Below, piece after piece: positions 55,441 through 64,000 of a stretch of DNA of 64,000 nucleotides. The first letter of the stretch is position 1. Every line of letters begins with the position of its first letter. The notes beneath the pieces are model-generated. The model ran no database searches. It saw nothing but the letters and a program-made list of their open reading frames with translations, and was not told the DNA's origin. Origin of the DNA: Membranipora membranacea. Its lineage: Eukaryota > Bryozoa > Gymnolaemata > Cheilostomatida > Membraniporidae. The stretch covers positions 17,613,001 through 17,677,000 of the forward strand of contig OU612067.1 of assembly GCA_914767715.1 (NCBI GenBank), in the 5' to 3' direction. The translations under genes were made by a program, and so were the position numbers.

Positions 55441-58104
55441 TTAAGCAGCTGTTGAACCATATAGATCGTTATCCATCATATCGATTTCAGTTCCCGGCTT
55501 CTTCTGCTGCTTCTGAATGGGAGCATACATGTCTTCTAGTGTACCTTCCATCTCTCTAAATTATGGAAATAAGTAATTTACGTTACGTCAGTGTATGATA
55601 TGGAAAAATTGGACTGCCTCTTCTTAAATTAATCACCTACTACCAATATCTAGTAGCAAAGAAATGTCCCAAAATCAAAGGCTCAGTTCAATATGAAAAC
55701 GTAGTTTTTAGACTTCACTTGACGTGGGAATGAAACGAAAAGGGTGCTCAGCTCAAAGTTTGTTATCGGAAACATGCAAGGCTTTTCTCTAGGCAGAAGT
55801 TATGCACCGAGCGCAACAGAAAAATTCACTTAGCACTACATTTCAAAGAAATATTGAAAACAATCAAGGCAGCAGAGAGTTTTGGAAATATGTCTCCTTA
55901 GTAGAAGTTGCGTTCCCCTAAGACATGGAACCACAACTTCAAAGTTGTCAAGTTTTACCACCTGCTATTTATGATAACCTTCTATTACTAAGGCATGGAT
56001 ATGCCCTCGTACCCACTATTGGGTGTCTTGGATTCATACCTGCGTAATATAGTGTCAGTGTTTGTGTATCTCTGACTGTATCTCTTCGATGAGGTGGATT
56101 TTCTCCCTGTAGTCGTGGACATGTCAGCTTTATCTGAAGTAAAAAACCACAACAAATACAGAATTAATTGAGTTGACTCTGTCAAAGCTATATCATGCTG
56201 AATGGATTGAAAAACTATTTTTCCATACCACGTCTAAAAATCACTAGCGAGACCCACCCCGTCCCGATAAACATCCCCCGCCTGACAGCCCAATTAAACG
56301 ACTAAGTAGATTAGATGCATATAACAAATCATGTGTTTATAGCACAATGCTTTTAGTGCTTTACCATTAGAATCTGTGTGTTCTTCCTGAGAGGGAACCT
56401 GATCATCTGGTTGTTCGGAGTCGCTTCCCCTTTTCTCAGTTAATTCGGTTTGGTTGTCTCGTGGCTACCATTTCTATTCTTCTTGGCTAATTTGACAACC
56501 AGGATGATTATAATAATCAGGAGAAGCAATCCACCTCCGCTCGCTGCCACTATTATGATATTTTCTGTGTTTTCAAAGAACTTCTTCATTTTAGCGAGAA
56601 AGCTATCATCTGCCATTGTAGTTGTTATGTTAGAACTTTGGTCTGTTGAATTCATACAGAGGCATTTCCCAACTGTAAAAAACAAGATTATTCTCATTTA
56701 AATTCAACTAAGCAATTAGGGTTAACTGAAGGCGTACATAAAGGACATAGAGAGAGCAGCATTATTGGTGGCACGCAAGAATCAAAGGTGGTAATTTTTG
56801 GCACTTGAAAACTTTACGTTTTACATTTACATACCAAATAAATAATGTTGTAAATTCAGCTCAAGGTACAACTACACGCTCTCAGAAACTGTGGTCCCAA
56901 GTTGGATACCTAACATATGGTTGAAGTCTAATATCAAATGCTTGTTATTCAGGATTATCAGGTAGGTGTACGTCAGTGTGAAGACAATGTCAAAGGTTTT
57001 ATATTGTTTTTTATTCAGTCATTAATGTAATGTGGAAATACTGCTAGAATATTAAAAAAAATCCACCACTGTATGCACAAGAATGATGTAAGGACCAGAT
57101 GACTGGAATACATGGGTGCACGTGCAATAGGATGCAGGGCTGGTGTATTTAATTAGGAAATGCTTTAGAAATAGGAGCTTTACAGCTCTATGGGCACCAA
57201 TCGCCATGCAGGCAGTGATTAGCAAGTGTGCTATCGAATTGGCCTATCTCCATCATTTCCAAAGATGGTTTGAGAGCACTCAAAAGCAGCCTGCTATTCA
57301 CTATTCGGAGTTGTGCAATTGCATCCCATCCAGCTCATTTCATTCCACTTCTACAATCCTTCACCACATCAGAATGATTATCTGACTCTCCCCTCTGTCA
57401 GCGTGTATTTCCATGCGTCAGGTACTTTAGCAACCTACCTGTCTCTGTCAATGTGAGCCTATATGCAGTTCCGTTCATGTTAGGAAGTACCAGTGTCAGA
57501 TCTATGTCTGTTCCATTAACAGTTGTGATGTATCCTGCCCGCTGACAGTGCACAGGGGTACAGGATTCGGAGCAGGTGATTACATCTTGCCATGTCACAG
57601 GTTGGTTATTATACCATAGTTGATATTTCGGATCTACGCACTTTGTAGTATTCTCTTGGACAACATATATTGCCAGTCTTGTGTTTTTCGGTAAGTTGCT
57701 AATGGTTATATTGCATGCACTCCCTGATCCACTGGAGCTGTTGACAGGACTAAGCACCTGAAAGCTATTGGTTATGGTATGTTTGTAAGCAAACTGGTTA
57801 TCTTCTGCGCAAAACGTTAAACGAGAGGCGCCTGGAAGACAAAAAATAAAATCAGGAACGATTATGACCAGATTTCATTGGTAACAGGTAAAACCAATGC
57901 AATAAGCTTTTTTGTGCCAGAACATTAATTTTGATAATCTTTTTACAATAACAAAGAAATGCCTATCTGGTGATTTTTTAATCTTTACCAAATGTATCCC
58001 AAAATGCATCCCTCTACCGAACCTTGTGATAGTTTGAAAAGTGTAGAGGTAAACTCACCTACGTTCCCAATTATTACAAGGATGAAGAACACTGCTGACA
58101 ACAT
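55441..58104 (-). CDS. Short single-CUB membrane receptor (receptor C), tail frame interrupted
   Basis: Exons on the minus strand: 58104-58059 (signal peptide MLSAVFFILVIIGNV), 57831-57439 (one CUB-like domain with Cys pairs and N-glycosylation sites), 56672-56365 (short juxtamembrane, TM helix after ENIIIVAASGGG, tail), 56133-56040 and 55555-55441 (tail, stop TAA). Sushi, stalk and second CUB exons are absent. In 56672-56365 the frame hits TAA at about 56441, while the shifted frame continues in a hydrophilic tail that joins the next exons in phase: an apparent one-base deletion near 56445, unless a weak donor at 56469 (AATG|gtagcc) is used. The C-terminus (EGTLEDMYAPIQKQ, DMMDNDLYGST) is almost the same as in receptor D. 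Confidence 0.75.
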
Positions 58105-59646
58105 TATTCCTTGTTTGGATGAATCAGCTCTATCAGTCAGGCAGAGAGTTTATGCTCTGAATCATACGCTGTATTTAGAGTATAGCCCTGATGCCTCACT
58201 AAAAAGTAGCTCATAAAGCAGCAGATCACCAACTTGCTATACCTATTTAATCTCACTTCCTCCTTCCTAATAATTATAAGTAACTTTCAGACCCTTGAGT
58301 TATGTTTATATTGTTTGCACTCTCGCTCCGTCTGATAACACAAAAAATTCAAGCACGTTTGTTTTGATTAAATCGAGAAGTTGTAATGTGAGTACTAGTG
58401 TGAAGCATTTACCCTATTCAAAGAACTACATTGTGTTATTTTTCAATCTGTTTTTTTTTCAGTTTGATTGAAGCTATTTGCACTCTTCACTTCCCCCTTG
58501 CTTAAAATCTGATGTGAACTATTTGACACAGGTATTTAAAATGCATCCATTAACTTCAATGCTCAAATTAGATTGCTATCAATTCACAAATTATCAGATG
58601 AAAGCCTTCTTAGCTTGGGTTCTCAATGTGTCATGAACCAGGTGCTTGCGGTGTTTTTTTACGAAACGTCCCCAAAGTTATGTGCTCAGATTGAGCCGTT
58701 GGGTATTGATTTTATTTATAAGCATCGAAGAAATTAACCTTGATCCAAATTGGCTAATCATTTGAACTATAAAGTGTGAGTACCACATAGCCTTGGACAC
58801 TGCCTGTGTTGGATGGATGTAGAGAAGGCCGGACACTCAACCACTCTGACACAGGCAGCCTACTCAGGCTATTGTGGGCATCAGAAAAAAAAGTAAGGAT
58901 AGCATGAAAATCAAAGTTAGGCTGTTCTATTCAGGGATTATGCAATCGCAACACAGTGACAGCAACACTTTTGAACTGAAGAGGGTCAGGAAGCGATGTA
59001 ATGATATGTGATTATTGATTTTATCATCATACCTCCAGTAGCTGGAGATGAAACCTTCTTTGATTGGAGCGGTAATCTACATGTAGCTATTGTGAGTTGG
59101 GACACTAAATAATATAATTGATATTGAAAGGGTATAAGTATGATTGATTAAGTTTGATCAATATCTCCTGATTTTGAGTTGCTTCCCATGTAGCCGGCGA
59201 CAGCGGCTCACCTAGTCTTGAACAGAAGCAAATTACGATGCAACAAAAATTCATTCACACTTGATCTACGTTTGAGCAGTTTGATAATATTAACAAAGGT
59301 ACAGGAAATCTCAAGAAGAGGCTCTAACAGCCTTGACAGGTATCAGTGATAATAAATGGGGTGGAATACGAAAAAGAGTGGAAACAGGAAGTACTTTTGA
59401 TTAATTTAGCGTAGGTATAGCTGCTCAGAGGGGACTTTCGAATTATCACTAGTACATCACTCAAAATTATTGCTCGCTTGGACTTTCGAATTAAATTCCC
59501 AAACACTCAATCAGAGTATATAGCTCCATCAATGAGTGAGCAATTTGTGAGCGAGAACCTAGCAGGTCTCGCTCACAAGTGAGCGTTCAGATTGTGATAT
59601 TGGCTGTCTTTTATTGAAAGACCCCTTGAAACAATCAGTGATAATG
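58105..59646. other. Intergenic between receptors C and D
   Basis: Should hold the receptor C promoter and the receptor D 3' UTR. A repeated word gggactttcgaatta occurs at about 59430 and, as ttggactttcgaatta, at about 59478. An inverted pair (tgagcgagacc-type) lies near 59545-59585. No ORF is convincing. Confidence 0.4.
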
Positions 59647-62600
59647 TTATTCATCGGTGGAGCCGTAGAGATCATTATCCATCATATCGACAGGTGGCTG
59701 TGGCGGATTCCTCTTCTGTTTCTGGATTGGTGCATACATATCTTCTATAGTACCCTCCCTCTCCCTACAAATATCAATGGGTTGTGAAAGATTATGCCAA
59801 TACGATAGATTACCCTAACTATACCCTATACCTTTTAATCACCTAATTACCTGAGGCGATTTCAATTCCATCTTCATTCTATTCTAAGGTCCGACTATCT
59901 GTGCAGACAATAATCACAGTGACTGATATAACATAGGACACAACATACATTAGTGCACATACCGCCGCACAACACCCAGGTCTTCAGCTAGAAACCATGA
60001 GTCAAGCGCTGTTTTGAGGCCTACTCTAGAACAACCTCCTCATGGCTGGCCCCAACAGCATATATCTTGGTAACAACAACAATAACAAAGCTAAATAACA
60101 TGTACTAAGGTATTTGTCGCAGAGAGTTATAACATAGGTCAAATAGGGAAAGAGATTTAGTACAGCTATATACCTGCGTAAGATTGTCTCTACATTTGAA
60201 TATCTCTGGTCGTCACAATCATCAGATACTCTAAAGGTGGAGGTGCTACCTGCAAAAAGTTACAATATATTTGCTATTACGTTGAACTAAAGCAGCCACT
60301 CAGAGTATGACCTCGAACAGCTTTCATTGAGCATTGACCAAATCCAGTCAATCAACAATGGGAAGACAACTTCTTTGAGTCATAAATTGGATGTAATCGG
60401 CACAAAGCTTGATGAATGACCGCCTTTGATACGGTCGCTGCCAATATTTCTTATTTATACTAGTGACCATATCTGCTGATCCATTTTGCCATATAACTAA
60501 CATATTTATAAGCTGGCTAAGTTTTTATAAATGCAAAGATGACAATAATATTTATGAATAATCTCAAAAACGAATATTGATTGACATCAACATTGACTTA
60601 CCGTTAACTTCATGGTTTTGTTGGGTAGTATGAACAGGTGCAGGTCTAGGTGGGGGTCTGATCTCCTCAGCACGCGCTATTGTGGCTGGTCTCTCAGTCA
60701 TTTCCTGGCCGACATAATGATAATTTTCCTCATCATTGCTGGTAGAATCATCAGATTTAGTGGAGTTGTTCCTCTTGACGTTGGCTAGCTTTACAGCGAT
60801 GATTATTATAATGATGATAAGAATAAGACCACCACAAGATACTGCCACAATTATAATATTATCTGCCTGAGCAAAGAATCGTTTCAGCTTTGAGTGCATT
60901 TCACCGTCTAAAACAATAAACAATTTTATAGACTTAATTTCACATTATCTAAAATCTCAAAACAATTAAGAAAGGAAGTACAGGACACAGTCTAATTTCA
61001 GTCAGAATACGCAAGAGTGGTTGGTTACAGGGTATTTCATGTCAATACACAAACTGGCTATAAAAAGGGTTTTGGAATAGATGTTCCCACCTGTGTCAGT
61101 TCTAGTCATGGGGAGTTTTGTTGAAGTACTCGTGATGGTCTCGGTTGTTGGAGATGTTGTTAATTTAGAGTTGGGCAGGTCAGTGTTTGGAGTTTGCGGT
61201 CGACTAGAAGACGATACTGTTGGTAAAGTAGTTGTTGATGCTATTGTTGTTGTTCTGTGTGATGTGGTTGCCTCCATAATACATCTTGGTGTTTCCCCTT
61301 GCCATTCACCATTCAAGCCACATGTATAGGATGTTTGCGAAAGTGAAAGCTTGTAACCTGAAGCACATTTGACATCAAACTCGTTTCCTGTTCCATTCTC
61401 TGTATGGTCACTGTCACCTGAATATTCTGGAGGATCACAGGTAACAACTAAAAAAGATGATGATAATATTTATATGCCAATTTGCATATACACAGCTGAT
61501 GCAAAAAAACAATACAATTTTTCAAGACAAGTCTTAGCATTCAATTCATGTAACAATAAAATTGATAACTAAAAATTGAAGCGCCACATGTCAACAAATT
61601 TCCATATAATAAATATTAATTTAATTTTGCCTACAAGACTAGACTTTACTTACATTTGTAGAAGAAGAGAAACCCTGTAACTCCTTGATGATTGAACACA
61701 AAATCTTTAGGTGAGGAATTATCTAGATGGATTATGGTCTGTGGAGTTGCTCTGTTTTGACCACAGGTGTTGTAGATGACTTTTCCTTCGTAATCTTTGA
61801 TGATCAGCTCGCTGGTACATGTTCCAGGTGTGGCGTTGTTAATGTCGATTAAGTCTAAATACAACCAGATCATGGTTGAACTTGAAGTGAACCGAACGCT
61901 GTGGGTATAATTGTTGTCAGGTATTGAAGGAGGATCCCTTGAAGGATCAAAGCTGAATGCTGGATGGCTCATTACATATCCTTCTGCTTGACTTGCTGGC
62001 GTTGGTGCTGCAACATTAGCCATTTTAGTTATGTTTGTCCATGTAGTCACTAAAAAATGATGGTGAAAGACAGCTTACAAAACACTTTAGACATGAGATA
62101 CAAATTGCAAGTTTACAGAATTTTTTTATACTTTATTGGCACACAATTAAAGGGTCAGCCCTATTAGAAAAATGGTGATATTAACCCAGTAATTCGAATC
62201 TTGTGAGTTCATAGGGCAATTCAAAATAATAAGAAAATGAAAATTGTGGAAAATAGCATTTAGTTTTAAAAAAAACTTTTTATATAGCAATAGCAAGGTT
62301 CATAGTGGATCATAGCGGTCAGGGGGAGGCAATAAATCACTATGATCCACTATGATCCCAATTTTCAGACTTTGCAGCAGTTTTACTGCAATTAGGTTCA
62401 CAGGCTGTTTTATTGCATACGCCCTAATGACTTTTCAGACTGAGATCTCTAAAACCATACCAAACATGGCCTAGGAGGACTGTCACTGCCCTGGCTTTTT
62501 GTGGATCAAATTTACAATAATATGCAGATTGAGTAAAACAATTTCTCCATTTAATCTACTGTTATTGATGTCACAGTAGGCAGATATGCAGCATGTGCTG

Positions 62601-63621
62601 TCATGAATACCATTCAACTTTGATACAAAAAAAGGTTAACAGAGCGATCGATACTTACTTGTGACGTTTATTGTGAAAGCTTTACCACTTCCACGAGGTA
62701 AGCTCAAGCGTATTATTACTGCTTCATTCAAAAAACTTCTCCATCGATGATATCTTTGACCATCAAGAGATCTTATACATCCTGCCACTCCATCCACTTT
62801 CAAGTCTTGACTACTATTGTTCAATATCGAATATGGAACATCTTCACAGGCAGTCGAATCACTCTCCAGAACTGGGCTATAGTATAGTATGTCAATCATT
62901 ATCTTTGGAATTTTGGCTACTCGAATCACACAGTTCCCACCATTCCAGTAAGCTTCTGTGTTTTTATAATCTTTCGGATAATCGGGACTGAGTATGGAAA
63001 ACTCATTAACTGTTTTACTGTTGTTGTAGGAATATGTGGTTGTGTTGTCCGGTGAACAGAACTTGAGGGCTCCCAGACCTGTAAATAAATAAGTGGTGTT
63101 TACTTGAAAATTTACTTTGACTGTTCTCACAAAGTCGATCAATAAAGATATTCTCGTTAACCCCTTGGTATTAAATCAAGTTTGATCCTGTTTGTCTGCG
63201 TTCATGTCTGCTTCCCTTCCATTGATCAGTGTGAGAAGCCGTTCCGAATGCAAGCAGATTTGGTCTACCTCGGCATCAGGGAGGGCAGATTTCCATATTA
63301 GCTGTGATAGCATGTGTTAAATGAGTGCAGAAGGCTCAGGTCCTCCAAAGCCTTGACATGAAAACAGTCTAACTGCCTGTTTGTCACCTCATGCCAATTT
63401 CTATTTTTCATCTAGACCCAGACATTTGCCCAAGGAATTTGTGTCATTTACAGTACCTATCAACTATCATCAAAGCAAATGAGAAAAAATACTTTCCACT
63501 GCATCAGAAAATACTGCATGTCAATTGAGACTTATTCTTCTTTCTAGTTTCACTCACCTGGGGAAATTTTGCTAACAAGGAGGATAAAGAAAAAGTTGAT
63601 TAATGTTGAACAGCTCTCCAT
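59647..63621 (-). CDS. Double-CUB, sushi, mucin-stalk membrane receptor (receptor D), complete, 578 aa
   Basis: Exons on the minus strand: 63621-63558 (signal peptide MESCSTLINFFFILLVSKIS), 63078-62659 (CUB 1), 62049-61654 (CUB 2, EGYVMSHPAFSFDP), 61447-61091 (sushi CDPPEYSG...CRI-type and Thr-rich stalk), 60907-60602 (TM NIIIVAVSCGGLILIIIIII, tail with NYHYVGQ and a Pro-rich PPPRPAP), 60249-60174 (DDQRYSNVETILRR), 59764-59647 (EDMYAPIQKQ, DNDLYGST, stop TAA). Each exon is one domain and all introns are phase 1 except in the tail. The sum, 1,737 bp, is an open frame. Type I receptor with candidate phosphotyrosine sites and an SH3-type Pro motif; ligand and partners unknown. Confidence 0.88.
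62302..62357. repeat. Inverted repeat in receptor D intron
   Basis: atagtggatcatag (from 62302) is inverted at about 62339-62352 as ctatgatccactat, and the word atgatcc recurs just after. Spacer about 23 bp. Confidence 0.7.
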
Positions 63622-64000
63622 TCTGCCCAACCACTGATTTTCATACTCAGCTAAGCAACAACAAAACCGCTTGAAGTCTTTAAGGCTCTGCTATTACATA
63701 CTGAGCGGGTAAAAGGCAATTCACCTAAACTGACTTCTTAGTTAGTCGCACTTCCTCATCCAGGTGAAATCGAAAACTACATCATGAACTCAGTTTATAA
63801 AAGTGTACATAATGACTCACTATTCAAAGAATTCTTTGTCTCTCATTATAAGTGTTTTACTTACAAAAAAAGCTTAAGGAATATCACCTTCCCTTTTGCC
63901 ATTACTTTTTTTGTAAGTAATACACTTATAACGGCCGCGCCTATTATAGCCTGAATATAATACCCTTGAGTATAATACATTTCTTCAAGTTTCCAGGCGC
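63622..64000. other. 5' flank of receptor D with an inverted repeat
   Basis: Holds the promoter side of receptor D. At about 63847-63872 and 63906-63932, ttataagtg-t-ttacttacaaaaaaag occurs in inverted orientation with one mismatch over about 26 bp, separated by about 35 bp. It may be a small foldback element or the ends of a MITE. The tail of the window has no coding signal. Confidence 0.6.

Overview
The window is genomic DNA from an invertebrate animal. It has spliced genes with GT-AG introns of about 50 bp to 4 kb, an AT-rich composition, a metazoan-type nitric oxide synthase (NOS), a RING/B-box/coiled-coil (TRIM-type) gene, CUB/sushi receptors, a Ty3/mag-like LTR retrotransposon, a LINE and a PIF/Harbinger-like MITE. 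I cannot name the species. Most genes are split into exons, so I built the gene models by hand from splice sites, reading-frame phase and family motifs.

Layout. 1-13,077 is copy A of a segmental duplication: the 5' part of a TRIM-type gene (minus strand, running off the left edge), a 4.9-kb LTR retrotransposon with identical LTRs (2,677-7,583), and a plus-strand receptor gene (CUB, sushi, Ser/Thr-rich stalk, transmembrane helix, tyrosine-containing tail). 13,078-19,199 is single-copy DNA with diverged tandem repeats, a doubtful small membrane-protein ORF interrupted by one in-frame TGA, and a long hairpin. 19,200-42,193 is a NOS gene of about 22 exons. Every coding exon I could find is open and in phase, with two lesions: the exon for the NADPH-binding GPGTG segment cannot be found, and a full-length LINE (about 37,582-42,162, minus strand) sits inside the last coding exon, in the conserved RYHEDI-YGV terminus. 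43,623-53,854 is the TRIM-type gene again, this time complete (660 codons), and copy B of the receptor gene. Copy B starts matching window base 1 at 44,946, lacks the LTR element (clean empty site) and carries a 676-bp MITE that copy A lacks. 55,441-63,621 holds two more receptors of the same family on the minus strand: one short (one CUB-like domain, with an apparent frameshift in the tail) and one long (two CUB domains, sushi, stalk, TM, tail; 578 aa).

How it hangs together. The four receptors form a cluster with a shared tail plan and different ectodomains. Between copies A and B the substitutions crowd into one part of the CUB exon and are nearly all amino-acid changing, while introns and the rest of that exon are almost identical. 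One copy has lost the first sushi cysteine. This pattern, with TRIM-type and NOS neighbours, suggests a fast-evolving recognition or immune receptor locus. That is an inference. The two copies could also be allelic haplotypes joined in the assembly; read depth would decide.
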